DNA of 64,000 nt from contig CAYSCX010000010.1 in assembly GCA_964429575.1 (NCBI GenBank), positions 1 through 64,000 of the forward strand, in the 5' to 3' direction. The number at the start of each line of letters is the position of its first letter. Within the stretch, counting starts at the first letter, position 1. This document shows, in pieces, positions 7,778 to 17,353 of the stretch. The notes below the pieces were generated by a model that did not search any database, had not been told where the DNA came from, and saw only the letters and a program-made list of their open reading frames with translations. A program made the translations under genes and the position numbers. The DNA comes from CAYSCX01 sp964429575 (lineage in GTDB: Bacteria > Desulfobacterota > Binatia > Binatales > Binataceae).

Positions 7778-9331
7778 ATGAGAACCAGCTTGAACCCGCC
7801 GTTCGCAGACACGGTCGTGATCGGCGGCGGTACCGCTGGTGCCGCGGTCGCCGGGATCCTCGCCGAGGGCTCGGACCAATCGGTGTTGTTGATCGAGGCG
7901 GGTCCCGACTACGGAGCGTTCACCGACGGCCGCTGGCCGGACGAACTGTGCGATGCGCGCGCGCTTGCGCTTTCACACGACTGGGGCTTTGACAGTGGCC
8001 AACTTTACGGCCGTCGAGTCGTGCGATTCGAGCGTGCGCGCGTTTTGGGCGGATGTTCCGCACACAACGGCTGCGCCGAAATTTGGGGAAGTGCCGCTGA
8101 TTACGACGGCTGGGCCGCGCTCGGCAATCCGGGTTGGTCGGCGAACGACCTGCTGCCGCTCTTTCAGGCAGGCGCGAATCGCCTTCGCGTGCGCGTTCCG
8201 CCCGATGATGAGATCACGCCGTATCAACGTATCTTCCTCGAATCTTCAGCCGCCGCCGGAATTCCGCGCGTCTCGGACCTCAACGACCTCGATGAGAAAA
8301 TCGGCATCGCTGCGAGTCCCGTCAACATCGTGGACGGCGTCCGGTGGAACACTTCGTTCGCGTATCTCGATCCCGTGCGTGCGCGTCCGAATTTGAAAGT
8401 CGTTGGCGGCGCATTGACGGATCGCCTCGTGGTGTCTTCCGGGAGAGTCGAATCGATTCGCTTGATGACGAGTGAGGGCGGGTTGGAGATCGAGGCGGGG
8501 CGCGTCGTGCTTGCGGCTGGAACCTACGGCTCGCCGGCGATTCTGCTCCGATCTGGCATCGGCGATGCGGCGGCGCTCCGTGCCATCGGCGTCGCACCCG
8601 TGCACGAACTTCGCGGTGTCGGCCGCAATCTGCACGACCATCCGATGGTCACGCTGAGCTTCAGCGGAACGCGCGAGCTCGAAACGATGATGTCGTCATT
8701 CGCTGAAAGTCACTGGATGCCCGAGGAACAGACCATCGCGAAGGCGCGCTCGACGCGCTGCACCGAAGCGTTCGACCTGCACATCTTCCCGGTCGGCGGG
8801 CCGGATCCCGAAACGAAAAGCGGTTGGCACTGGTATCTGCCGGTTGCCTGCGTGCGACCGCTTTCTCGAGGTGAACTCCGAGTAACCAGCGCGGATCCCG
8901 ATGAGCGTCCTATACTCGACCATGGCTATCTGAGCGATTCCGGCGGCCAGGATCTCGACGTGCTGATCGACGGCGTGATTCTTGCGCGCGAAACGGCATC
9001 GCAACCATCGGTGCGCCGGCTGCTCGGCCGCGAGGTTTGGCCGGGACCAAGTCGTACTTCGCGCGCGCAGCTCGCCGAGAGTGTCCGCCGCAACTTCACG
9101 CACTACAATCACCCGGTGGGGACGTGCCGGATGGGGCCTCAGCGCGACCTTGATGCGGTGGTCGATGCCCGCGGAGGTGTCCATGGCATTCACAATCTGT
9201 TCGTCGCCGACGCGTCGATAATGCCGGTGATCCCGCGCGCCAATACCAACATGCCGACGCTGGTGATCGGCGAGCGAATCGCGCGCTGGTTGCTCGAGAG
9301 TCGATTGGCACAGGGGCGAAACCGACGGTGA
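7778..9331 (+). CDS. GMC-family FAD-dependent oxidoreductase
   Basis: A 517-residue flavoprotein of the glucose-methanol-choline family, which oxidises alcohols to aldehydes or ketones. The FAD-binding GGGTAGAAVAG is at residues 17-27 with the ribose-binding acid in LLIEAG, followed by the GMC signature region RVLGGCSAHNGCAEIWG and NLHDHP. Near the C-terminus are the catalytic His region HYNHPVGTCRMG and the Asn in ANTNMPTLVIGERIA. It diverges from the hydroquinone operon, so an aromatic or related alcohol is a possible substrate, but this is only contextual. No strong Shine-Dalgarno is seen before the ATG. Confidence 0.88.
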   Translation: MRTSLNPPFADTVVIGGGTAGAAVAGILAEGSDQSVLLIEAGPDYGAFTDGRWPDELCDARALALSHDWGFDSGQLYGRRVVRFERARVLGGCSAHNGCAEIWGSAADYDGWAALGNPGWSANDLLPLFQAGANRLRVRVPPDDEITPYQRIFLESSAAAGIPRVSDLNDLDEKIGIAASPVNIVDGVRWNTSFAYLDPVRARPNLKVVGGALTDRLVVSSGRVESIRLMTSEGGLEIEAGRVVLAAGTYGSPAILLRSGIGDAAALRAIGVAPVHELRGVGRNLHDHPMVTLSFSGTRELETMMSSFAESHWMPEEQTIAKARSTRCTEAFDLHIFPVGGPDPETKSGWHWYLPVACVRPLSRGELRVTSADPDERPILDHGYLSDSGGQDLDVLIDGVILARETASQPSVRRLLGREVWPGPSRTSRAQLAESVRRNFTHYNHPVGTCRMGPQRDLDAVVDARGGVHGIHNLFVADASIMPVIPRANTNMPTLVIGERIARWLLESRLAQGRNRR

Positions 9332-9475
9332 GCGAATGGCATCTAAGACGGGGAATTTCATTGCACGACTCGCTAACGGCCCATGCGCACTGTCAGATTC
9401 GGATGTCGCGAATACGGCGCCACTACTGCCCGTCGAATGATTATGATTGAAGACGGCCCGACTCTCTGGGATGCC

Positions 9476-10141
9476 ATGAGACCGACGGACACTAATCCCG
9501 CAACGCGACCGCGCAACAATCCCGATGCTGTGCGTGTGCGCACGGTCACCCGACGAAGCCTGCTCGGTGTCGCACTGGCGATTCCTGTCGCGTTGTTGCT
9601 TCGGAGATCTGACCGGGCCGAAGGAACCGAAAACGCGCCGCCGGGAGAGTTGACCGCGAACGCGGCGGCCAACCTGCCGCAGGTATCGATCACTAAATTC
9701 GCCGACTCCGGCGAGCGCGAGGGAGTCGTGGATGTTGCGAAAGTCGTCAAGTCAGACGCCGAATGGAAGAAGCTGCTCACTCCCGAGCAGTTCTACGTCG
9801 CGCGCCGCGGGGGCACGGAACGGCCGTTCAGCAACAAGTACGACGAATGGCACGAGCGGGGGATTTACCGCTGCGTGGGCTGCGAAACCGCGCTGTTCAG
9901 CTCCGACGCGAAGTTCGACTCGGGCACCGGCTGGCCAAGCTTTTACCAACCGATCGCGAAGCAGAACATTTACGAGAAGACCGACCGAGGCTTCTTCACG
10001 GTGCGAACCGAAGTACTGTGCCGCCGATGCGACGCGCATCTCGGACACGTGTTCGACGACGGCCCGCCGCCAACGGGACTGCGCTACTGCATGAACTCGG
10101 CGGCGCTGGTGTTCGCGAAATTGGTGACGGCCAAGAGCTGA
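9476..10141 (+). CDS. msrB: Exported peptide methionine-R-sulfoxide reductase MsrB
   Basis: It reduces methionine-R-sulfoxide in oxidised proteins. The MsrB domain fills the C-terminal half: zinc pairs CVGC (YRCVGCETALF) and CRRC (LCRRCDAHLGHVF), the GTGWPSF motif, and the catalytic cysteine in RYCMNSAAL. The N-terminus has a twin-arginine-like segment TRRSLLG followed by a hydrophobic stretch, so export by Tat to the periplasm is likely. Start 9476 gives 221 residues with a plausible signal n-region; earlier ATGs at 9383 and 9440 are possible but no Shine-Dalgarno decides. It stands alone downstream of the GMC gene. Confidence 0.88.
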   Translation: MRPTDTNPATRPRNNPDAVRVRTVTRRSLLGVALAIPVALLLRRSDRAEGTENAPPGELTANAAANLPQVSITKFADSGEREGVVDVAKVVKSDAEWKKLLTPEQFYVARRGGTERPFSNKYDEWHERGIYRCVGCETALFSSDAKFDSGTGWPSFYQPIAKQNIYEKTDRGFFTVRTEVLCRRCDAHLGHVFDDGPPPTGLRYCMNSAALVFAKLVTAKS

Positions 10142-10172
10142 TTTAAGGGTGTGAGAGCGTTTGTTTCGCTGG

Positions 10173-10625
10173 TCAGTTCACGCGTCGCCACTGCACCAGC
10201 GTGAAGCCTTCGTCGTGGTCTTCGAACACCGCTTCGACCTCGGTGTCGATTTCGACATCGCGCATTGGATCGCCCAACAGATTGCCGACCATGCGCACGT
10301 TGCCGGCGTCCGGTAGCTCAACCACGACAACCAGATAAGGACACGCTTCCTTGAGCGCGGGATGCGCCGGGTGCCACACACGCTCCCACGTGTACACGCG
10401 CCCGCGGCCCGACACACGGCGCCACTCCACGTCGAGCGAGCGGCACTTGTGGCAAATCCACTCCGGCCCGAATTGAAAGGTACCGCATGCGCGGCAAAGC
10501 TGGACTTTCAACTCGTGGCGTCGCGCAGCTTCCCAGAATTCGCCATCCAGCTCGTCGCGCGTCGCCGCCGGCGCGGGCATTCCCGGCGGCAGGTACGTCT
10601 TGCGGTTCGCGGCTTCTTCGGACAT
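10173..10625 (-). CDS. Zn-ribbon/OB-fold (DUF35) protein, partner of thiolase-like enzyme
   Basis: A 150-residue DUF35 protein. A helical N-terminus (ATRDELDGEFWEAARRHEL) is followed by a rubredoxin-like zinc ribbon CRAC...CHKC (about residues 43-61) and an OB fold (RGRVYTWERVWHP ... VVVVELPD ... GNLLGD). Such proteins bind thiolase-like partners and acyl-CoA; in steroid side-chain degradation the DUF35 domain of ChsH2 pairs with the aldolase Ltp2. The gene lies 10 nt behind the thiolase-like gene on the same strand, so the two are almost certainly co-translated partners. Confidence 0.88.
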   Translation of the reverse strand: MSEEAANRKTYLPPGMPAPAATRDELDGEFWEAARRHELKVQLCRACGTFQFGPEWICHKCRSLDVEWRRVSGRGRVYTWERVWHPAHPALKEACPYLVVVVELPDAGNVRMVGNLLGDPMRDVEIDTEVEAVFEDHDEGFTLVQWRRVN

Positions 10626-10635
10626 CGCGCTCTTG

Positions 10636-11805
10636 TCAACGGCGCAGAATCAAATCGCTAACCGGCGCGACCATCGGCCCCGATGCGACCATCGAAATTT
10701 CGGCATCCTTCACCTGGCACGTCGACGTGCCACGGACCTGCCGCGTCGCCTCGATGATTAGTTCGAGTCCGTGCATGTAGCACTCGGCGAGGTTTCCGCC
10801 GCTGGTGTTCAGCGGCAATCTGCCGTTGGGCCACGAGAGGTTCTCGAACGTGCAAAACTCATTGACCTCGTCAGGGCGGCAAAGGCCGTGCTCGACGATG
10901 CTCACGACCACTGCGCCGGTGAAGTTTTCGTATACCTGCGCGACGTCGACGTCCTTCGGTTCGATTCCGGCCATCGAGAAGAGCCGTGGCGCGAGCGTCT
11001 TGAAATTCGACGTCGCGTAATCGGGATTGTTTTCCGCGGCGGCACCTTGCCGATAGTCAGACCCCTGCGCAGCCGCCATCACGTACGCCGGCTTCTGCTT
11101 CAAGTCGCGCGCGCGCTCAGCGCTCACCAGGATCACCGCCGCCGCGCCGTCGTTTTCGAGGCAGCAGTCGTAGAGGTGAAGTGGTTCGACGATCCAGCGA
11201 GACTCGTCGTACTGCTTTCGAGTCAGCGGTTTGCCGTACATGACCGCGCGCGGATTGAACTGCGCGTGATGGTACGCGGCGAGCGCAACCGCGGCGAGCG
11301 CGCCCTGCTTGACGCCGTGCTCATGCATGTAACGGCGCGTGCGCAGCGCGATCCACTGAGCCGGCGTGGACATCCCGTATGGCCATGTGTACGCGGGCGG
11401 GCCTGAGATCGTCTTGGCGGGCGGCGTCTGTCCAAATCTTCCGAACTGGCCCTGCGCGAGCGCGCGGAATACGACCACGCACTTTGCGAAGCCCGCAACG
11501 ATCGCCGCCGCCGCGTTGCCGACCGCACCGGAGCCGCCGCCGCCGCCCCCGCCCCAGACCATGTTGGAGAAGCGCAAGTCCTTGAGCCCGAGCGCGGTTG
11601 CCAATCGAACGGAGTCATTACGATCGTTGGAGTACGATGCGAAGCCGTCGATGTCGGTGACGTCGATTCCGGCGTCGTCGGCGGCCTCCATGATCGCCTC
11701 GAGCGCGAGGCGAAATTCGCTGACCGGTGCCTGCCCGCGCTTATAGTACTTGGTCTCGCCGATTCCGGCGATCGCGACCTTATCCTTGATCGTGAATTCG
11801 CTCAT
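10636..11805 (-). CDS. Thiolase-like (SCP-x/Ltp2-type) protein lacking the nucleophilic cysteine
   Basis: A 389-residue thiolase-fold protein. The N-terminal half reads KVAIAGIGETKYYKRG and a DIDGFASYS segment. Where a true thiolase carries its acyl-accepting Cys, this protein has a glycine run and SGAVGNAAAAI. Conserved later motifs are CLENDGAAAVILVS, QVYENFTGAVV and LPLNTSGGNLAECYMHG. Loss of the Cys and pairing with DUF35 are typical of Ltp-type retro-aldolases that split beta-hydroxyacyl-CoA side chains, so C-C cleavage or lyase chemistry is more likely than thiolysis. The substrate is unknown. It is the first gene of a two-gene minus-strand operon. Confidence 0.83.
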   Translation of the reverse strand: MSEFTIKDKVAIAGIGETKYYKRGQAPVSEFRLALEAIMEAADDAGIDVTDIDGFASYSNDRNDSVRLATALGLKDLRFSNMVWGGGGGGGSGAVGNAAAAIVAGFAKCVVVFRALAQGQFGRFGQTPPAKTISGPPAYTWPYGMSTPAQWIALRTRRYMHEHGVKQGALAAVALAAYHHAQFNPRAVMYGKPLTRKQYDESRWIVEPLHLYDCCLENDGAAAVILVSAERARDLKQKPAYVMAAAQGSDYRQGAAAENNPDYATSNFKTLAPRLFSMAGIEPKDVDVAQVYENFTGAVVVSIVEHGLCRPDEVNEFCTFENLSWPNGRLPLNTSGGNLAECYMHGLELIIEATRQVRGTSTCQVKDAEISMVASGPMVAPVSDLILRR

Positions 11806-12025
11806 CGAAAATCTGTCCGGCCCTAATGCTCATAACCCGAAGCGGGCTCGGCTGCCAAGCGAAAACCGCAGTGAGAACCGCCGGCGAGCATGTCGGAGCA
11901 TTCGCATCGGCGTTCCGAAACGACGACTCGGACTCCCTGATCGATCAGATAGCGATTACAATTGATACGATAGAAATGACACGGCGCATGCAGACCCACC
12001 CGAGAGCGCCAGGGAGCATTCGATC

Positions 12026-12832
12026 ATGAACTTTCCGTTCCGACGAATACTTTGTCCGATTGACTTCGATGATAATTCGCTGGCGGCCCTCGATGTCGCG
12101 TCGAAGCTCGCGCTCCAGCTCGATTCGACGCTGTACGTCCTTCACGTTGTCCCGATGATCATCCCGCCTACCGGCATGCCGGTTTACGTGGACCTGCAAA
12201 AGGGGCAGGACGAAGCCGCCCGCAACAAACTCAACGAGGTCGCGCGCAAGCATCTGGCGGGCATCAAGTACGAACTCCAGACACTGACCGGAGATCCCGC
12301 CGGGTCGATCCTGAAGTCGCAACGGAGCGTCGCGGCCGATCTCATCGTGATGTCCACGCACGGCCGGCGCGGCTTCGCGCGATTCCTGCTGGGCAGCGTT
12401 GCGGAGCTGGTGCTCCGAGAGGCGAACTGCCCGGTACTCACAATCCGGCAAACGGTTGCCGACAAAAATCTCGTCGGCACCTGGATGAGCGCGCACCCCG
12501 TCACCGCCGCTCCCGACGAAAAACTAGCCTCGGTGCATGCCAAGATGAGTAACGGTGGATTTCGTTCGATGCCCGTAGTGAAGGCTGGGCAGGTCCTCGG
12601 CGTCATCACCGACCGTGATGTTCGCCGTCACGAAGGCGCGCTCGAGAACACCGCGGTGAAGCAGGCGATGAGCGATCAGATCGTTACGGTCACGCCCGCG
12701 ACGTCGATTCACGAAGCCGCGCGGCTGCTTCGTGAGCTCAAGATGGGCGGGTTGCCCGTGCTCGAGGGGAATGAACTGGTCGGCGTCATCACCACGACGG
12801 ACATTCTCGGCGCCCTGACGGAACAGTCGTAG
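12026..12832 (+). CDS. Universal stress protein fused to two CBS domains
   Basis: A 268-residue cytoplasmic regulator-type protein. Residues 1-142 form a UspA domain (FRRILCPIDFDDNS at the start; STHGRRGFARFLLGS as the ATP-binding loop, with the first glycine of the usual G-x2-G pattern replaced by Ser). Residues 155-268 are two CBS modules, each with the DRD or TTTD-type ending (LGVITDRDVR; VGVITTTDIL). CBS pairs usually bind adenine nucleotides, so the protein probably senses ATP/AMP status. Downstream genes, an APH-like ATPase and a GNAT/ADP-forming acyl-CoA ligase fusion, face the same way and may form a stress or energy-status cluster. GGGA lies about 12 nt upstream of the ATG. Confidence 0.87.
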   Translation: MNFPFRRILCPIDFDDNSLAALDVASKLALQLDSTLYVLHVVPMIIPPTGMPVYVDLQKGQDEAARNKLNEVARKHLAGIKYELQTLTGDPAGSILKSQRSVAADLIVMSTHGRRGFARFLLGSVAELVLREANCPVLTIRQTVADKNLVGTWMSAHPVTAAPDEKLASVHAKMSNGGFRSMPVVKAGQVLGVITDRDVRRHEGALENTAVKQAMSDQIVTVTPATSIHEAARLLRELKMGGLPVLEGNELVGVITTTDILGALTEQS

Positions 12833-12890
12833 GCGGCTTCCTGCGACCCGACGGATGGCACCGCGAGAGCATCGAGCGCGTAACCGTCGA

Positions 12891-14507
12891 ATGGGTGAGC
12901 AGTTGCCCGCCATCGTAGCGGCGATGCTGCGCCCGGACTTCTACCCGCACCGTCCGCAGCGCGTCGAACTGATCCAGACTCACATCTCCTACGTCTTCGT
13001 GGCGGGGCGCTTCGTTTACAAGCTGAAAAAACCCGTCAGGTTCGCGTTCCTCGATTTTTCCCGCCTATCCGCCCGCCTTCGGTTCTGCCGTGAGGAAGTT
13101 CGTCTCAACAGCAGGCTCTCGCCATCGATTTACCTCGGCGTGTTTGCGGTCGTGCGCCGTGACCACAACTTCCGCGTTGGCCCGAAGGTGAACGGGCGTC
13201 CGCCGCGGGCCGACGACTACGTGGTCAAAATGCGCCGGCTTCCGCGCTCGCGGTCGCTTGAGCGTCTGGTCGCAACGAAACGGGTCGCGCCGCGCCACAT
13301 CCGCGCGATTGCCGCGCGGCTTGCGCGCTTCCATGGTCGCGCGTCAGTTGACCGCGCGTGGGCGCACGGTTCTGCTGCGGCTGTCTGGAATCTTACCATC
13401 GGCAACCTGGTGGAATGTCGCGGCTTTATCGGCCGCACAGTAGCACGCGATCAGTTCACCGCTATCGACCGGTATCTCCGGACCTTCGCAAAATCCCATT
13501 GGACACTACTGAATGTGCGCGCACGCTCGGGTCGGGTCCGGGAGGGACACGGTGACCTGCGCGCCGAGCACATTTGTCTCACCGGCCGCGGGGTCGAGAT
13601 ATTCGACTGCATCGAATTCAGCGAAGCACTCCGCTACTGCGACGTCGCATCGGAGATTGGTTTCCTCGCGATGGATCTCGACCGCCTCGGCGCGCCCAGG
13701 CTCGCTGACACCCTGGTCTCCGAGTACGCAGCGCTTACGCATGACGACACACTCGCGTTGCTCGTTCCCTTCTACAAGTGCCATCGCGCGGTGGTGCGCG
13801 CGAAGGTTGATATTCTGCGCAGCCTCGAGCCGGAAGTCCCGGCACGCGAGCGCGATGCTGCAACGGAGTCGGCGCGCAGGTACTTCGACCTCGCGGCACG
13901 CTATGCGCTATCCGCAACTCCGGCGATTATCGTGGTGTGCGGCGCGTCGGGCACTGGCAAGTCCACCGTCGCGCGGCTGCTGCATGCCAGGCTCGGGTTC
14001 ACGGTGATGAATTCCGATCGCGTGAGGAAACGCCTCGCCTCGATTCCTTTGCACCGCCGTGTCCGCACGGGATACGCCGAGGGCATCTACAACGAAGCCT
14101 TTACGCGGCGGACCTACGCGACGATGCTCGACGAGGCCAACGCCGCACTCCGCGCAGGCCGCGGCGTGATCCTGGATGCGACCTTCAAGGACGCGCGCGA
14201 CCGCACGCGCGTGGTCGAAATGGCGGCGCGGCGCAAGCTGCTCGCGCTGTTTGTCGAATGCGTTGCTGATGAATCCGAAATCTTGCGGCGGCTGAAACGG
14301 CGGGCGTCTCGCAAGGGCGAAGTCTCCGATGCGACCCCCGGGATCTATTTGCGGCAACGCCGCGAGTTCGCACCAATTCGCGAAGTGGCGCCGCAAAATC
14401 ACCTCAAGGTTGACACAACGGCTGAGCCAGAGATGATCGCGATCGAGGTCGAGCAGCGGCTTGCGCGGCTGGTGGTACAATCCTCCATCGCTCGCAGCCC
14501 CGCTTAG
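12891..14507 (+). CDS. Fusion of aminoglycoside-phosphotransferase-like domain and P-loop kinase
   Basis: A 538-residue protein of the bifunctional APH-like/AAA-type ATPase family. The N-terminal part has HISYVFVAGRFVYKLKKPV (kinase-like nucleotide-binding strand with Lys) and HGDLRAEHICL then FDCIEF, equivalent to the APH catalytic and Mg-binding loops. The C-terminal part, from about residue 344, is a zeta-toxin/gluconokinase-like kinase with P-loop GASGTGKST. Start 12891 is chosen because family members begin shortly before the LRPDFYPH segment; an upstream ATG at 12855 is possible. It is followed after 8 nt by the GNAT fusion gene. The substrate is unknown for this family. Confidence 0.82.
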   Translation: MGEQLPAIVAAMLRPDFYPHRPQRVELIQTHISYVFVAGRFVYKLKKPVRFAFLDFSRLSARLRFCREEVRLNSRLSPSIYLGVFAVVRRDHNFRVGPKVNGRPPRADDYVVKMRRLPRSRSLERLVATKRVAPRHIRAIAARLARFHGRASVDRAWAHGSAAAVWNLTIGNLVECRGFIGRTVARDQFTAIDRYLRTFAKSHWTLLNVRARSGRVREGHGDLRAEHICLTGRGVEIFDCIEFSEALRYCDVASEIGFLAMDLDRLGAPRLADTLVSEYAALTHDDTLALLVPFYKCHRAVVRAKVDILRSLEPEVPARERDAATESARRYFDLAARYALSATPAIIVVCGASGTGKSTVARLLHARLGFTVMNSDRVRKRLASIPLHRRVRTGYAEGIYNEAFTRRTYATMLDEANAALRAGRGVILDATFKDARDRTRVVEMAARRKLLALFVECVADESEILRRLKRRASRKGEVSDATPGIYLRQRREFAPIREVAPQNHLKVDTTAEPEMIAIEVEQRLARLVVQSSIARSPA

Positions 14508-14515
14508 AGGAATGA

Positions 14516-17296
14516 ATGAATCGGCGCGACAAAGACCGTGACGTGGACGCAGCGCCGCAGGTCGCGGCGGCGGCTGCGCAGACGCTGTCGGCAAACCGCG
14601 TTGCGGATCCTTCACGCTACTTTGCAGAAGAGGTTTTGAGCGACGGCGGCTCGATCGTCATCCGAGCCATCCATCCCGATGACGGCCAACGCCTGCTTGA
14701 ACACTTTAAGCGCCTGAGTCCGGAGTCCGTCTATTTCCGCTTCATGGGTCCCAAGCGCACGCTCGGCGAAGCCGAGCTGAATCGTCTCACCGATCTCGAC
14801 TTCCGCAATCACGTCGGCTTGGTCGCAACTCTCCGCGACGGCGGCGCCGAACGAATCATCGGTGTTGGCCGCTACATTCGCGGCACGGACCCCGCGCGAG
14901 CCGAGGTCGCCTTCGCTGTCCTCGATGAACACCAAGGGCGCGGCATCGGCACCCTCCTGCTTGAACACCTGAGCCGCATCGCGCACGCGGCGGGAACCGT
15001 CGAGTTCGAAGCCAACGTGCTCGGCGACAACCGCCGCATGCTCGAGGTATTCGCGCAAAGCGGTTTCAAGGTGCGGCGGTCGTTCGAGTCCGGCGTCGTC
15101 CACGTCTATCTGCCCACCGAGGAGACCTCGGACCTCCTTCGCGCAAGCGAGGCACGCGAACGCGCAGCCATTGCCAGGAGCATCGCGCGACTACTATGCC
15201 CGCGCTCGGTCGCCGTCGTGGGCGCGTCGCGGGACCAGTCCAAGATCGGGGGCGCGATTCTCGCAACGTTGCGACGTGACGGCTTCACCGGGCCCATCTA
15301 CCCGATCAATCCTGGCGCAAACGAAGTCCAGGGACTACGCAGCTATCCGTCGGTCGGTGCAGTCGGCGCGCCAATCGATCTCGCGGTCATCGTGGTGCCG
15401 CCGGAGCACGTCGAGTCAACTATCAGCGAGTGCGCGAACGCGGGTGTGAAGGGCGTGGTGGTAATTGCATCGGGCTTCGCCGAGATGGGCGACGCGGGGC
15501 GCAGCGTCGAGCGGCGGCTCGTGGAGCTGGTGCGAGGTAGTGGAATGCGGATGGTCGGCCCAAATTGCATGGGCATCCTCAATACCGATCCCGCCGTCTC
15601 GCTCAACGCGACCTTCGCGCCGGTGGTTCCGCCGCCGGGTAACGTTGGAATGTTTTCCGAGAGCGGCGCGTTGGGAATCGTCGCATTGGACTACGCGCGT
15701 CGGCGCAACCTCGGCCTTTCGAGCTTCATCTCCGCGGGCAATCGCGCCGACGTTTCTCCGAACGACTTGCTCGCCTACTGGGCCGGCGATCCGCGCACCG
15801 CGGTGATCGTTCTTTACCTCGAGGGCTTTGGCAACCCGCGCAAGTTCGCCCGCATCGCGCCAGCGGTCGCTCGCAAGAAACCAATCGTGGCGATCAAGGC
15901 GGGGCGCTCCGCTGCTGGCACGCGCGCCGCGATGAGCCATTCCGCCGCGCTTGCGAATCTCGATGTTGCGGTCGAGGCGCTCTTCGAGCAGGCCGGGGTG
16001 ATTCGCACGAACACATTCGAGGAGATGTTTGACGTCGTCACCTTGCTGTCGGCGGCGCCGCCGCTCGAGGGCCCGCGCATCGGAGTCGTCACGAATGCCG
16101 GCGGCCCGGGAATACTCTTCGCCGACGCGTGCGAAGCGCGCGGTCTCGCGCTTCCAAAACTTGCTGACAATACCATCGCGCGGTTGCGCGCTTCCCTGCC
16201 TTCGCGCGCAGGCTTTGCGAATCCGATCGACATGACAGCCTCTGCATCGCCCGACGACTACGAGCACACCATCGCGGAGGTCGGAGCCGACCCGAACGTC
16301 GATGCGCTCGCCGTGATCTACGTGCCGCCGATGGTCACGCGTCCCGTGGAGATTGCGGCGGCGGTGGCGCGCGGCGCGGGTCATTTGCCAAATACCAAAC
16401 CATTACTGGCGGTGTTTCTGACCTCCGATGCGGCGCCGGCGCAACTTCACACAGGTCCGCGCGGCGCGATTCCGAGTTACAGCTTCCCGGAGAACGCGGC
16501 GCTCGCGCTCGCCGCCGCTAATCGTTACGCAAAGTGGCGAATGCGTCCGCGCGGTGAGGTGCTTGCGCTCGGCGAGTTCGAAGCGAGCGCGATACGCTCC
16601 GTAGTCGATCGCGTGCTCGAGCTTGGCGAAACCCAAGGCTGGCTCGCGCCGAACGATCTCGCCGTGGTCCTCAACGCTGTTGGCATCGATGTCGCGGTTG
16701 CGCACGAGTGCGGCGCCGAAGATGCGCCTGCGGCCGCGGAGCGCCTGGGCTTCCCGGTGGTCGCCAAGGTGATCGCGCCGGGCGTGCTGCACAAGAGCGA
16801 CGTCGGCGGCGTGATCATTGGGCTCAAGTCTTGCGCTGAAGTAGCAACCGCCATCGGATCTCTGCGCCAGCGTATGATTGCGATCGGCACGAACATGGAG
16901 GGCGTGCTGCTACAGCGCGAGGTTAGCGGCGGGATCGAGGCGCTGGTGGGAGTCACCACCGATCCGACGTTCGGATCGCTGATCGTCTGTGGAACCGGCG
17001 GTGTGACGGCGGAAGTGTACAAGGACGTCGCGTTCCGGTTGCACCCGGTGACCGACCTCGACGCGTCGGAGATGCTCGCCGGGCTCAGGCTGAGCCGCCT
17101 GCTCGACGGCTATCGAGGGGCGCCGCCCGGCGACCGCGAGGCGCTTAAATCAGTCATTTGCAAAGTGTCGGCGCTGGTCGAGGTTGTACCTGAACTCGCG
17201 GAACTCGATCTGAATCCGGTCCGGGTGCTACCGCCCGGCGAAGGCGCGATCGTGCTCGACGCCCGCATGCGCGTCGCGCGCCCTCGCACTCGCTGA
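14516..17296 (+). CDS. GNAT acetyltransferase fused to ADP-forming acyl-CoA synthetase-like domains (Pat-type)
   Basis: A 926-residue multidomain protein. The GNAT domain is N-terminal (about 45-205; acetyl-CoA loop DEHQGRGIGTLLLEHL). Then come a CoA-binding Rossmann domain (PRSVAVVGASRDQSKIGGAI), succinyl-CoA-synthetase-like domains (SESGALGIVALDYAR; the His loop MSHSAALAN) and a C-terminal ATP-grasp (GFPVVAKVIAPGVLHKSDVGG). Relatives are protein lysine acetyltransferases (Pat/PatZ) that control acyl-CoA synthetases. In PatZ the GNAT is at the C-terminus; the N-terminal placement here matches the actinobacterial type. The 8-nt gap to the upstream kinase gene indicates one operon. Whether the ligase half is active cannot be told from sequence. 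Confidence 0.88.
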   Translation: MNRRDKDRDVDAAPQVAAAAAQTLSANRVADPSRYFAEEVLSDGGSIVIRAIHPDDGQRLLEHFKRLSPESVYFRFMGPKRTLGEAELNRLTDLDFRNHVGLVATLRDGGAERIIGVGRYIRGTDPARAEVAFAVLDEHQGRGIGTLLLEHLSRIAHAAGTVEFEANVLGDNRRMLEVFAQSGFKVRRSFESGVVHVYLPTEETSDLLRASEARERAAIARSIARLLCPRSVAVVGASRDQSKIGGAILATLRRDGFTGPIYPINPGANEVQGLRSYPSVGAVGAPIDLAVIVVPPEHVESTISECANAGVKGVVVIASGFAEMGDAGRSVERRLVELVRGSGMRMVGPNCMGILNTDPAVSLNATFAPVVPPPGNVGMFSESGALGIVALDYARRRNLGLSSFISAGNRADVSPNDLLAYWAGDPRTAVIVLYLEGFGNPRKFARIAPAVARKKPIVAIKAGRSAAGTRAAMSHSAALANLDVAVEALFEQAGVIRTNTFEEMFDVVTLLSAAPPLEGPRIGVVTNAGGPGILFADACEARGLALPKLADNTIARLRASLPSRAGFANPIDMTASASPDDYEHTIAEVGADPNVDALAVIYVPPMVTRPVEIAAAVARGAGHLPNTKPLLAVFLTSDAAPAQLHTGPRGAIPSYSFPENAALALAAANRYAKWRMRPRGEVLALGEFEASAIRSVVDRVLELGETQGWLAPNDLAVVLNAVGIDVAVAHECGAEDAPAAAERLGFPVVAKVIAPGVLHKSDVGGVIIGLKSCAEVATAIGSLRQRMIAIGTNMEGVLLQREVSGGIEALVGVTTDPTFGSLIVCGTGGVTAEVYKDVAFRLHPVTDLDASEMLAGLRLSRLLDGYRGAPPGDREALKSVICKVSALVEVVPELAELDLNPVRVLPPGEGAIVLDARMRVARPRTR

Positions 17297-17353
17297 CCTC
17301 GCCCGTTGGATTGGGACGCGAGTCGCGGCATCGAATCCACCAAGGAGAGTTTC

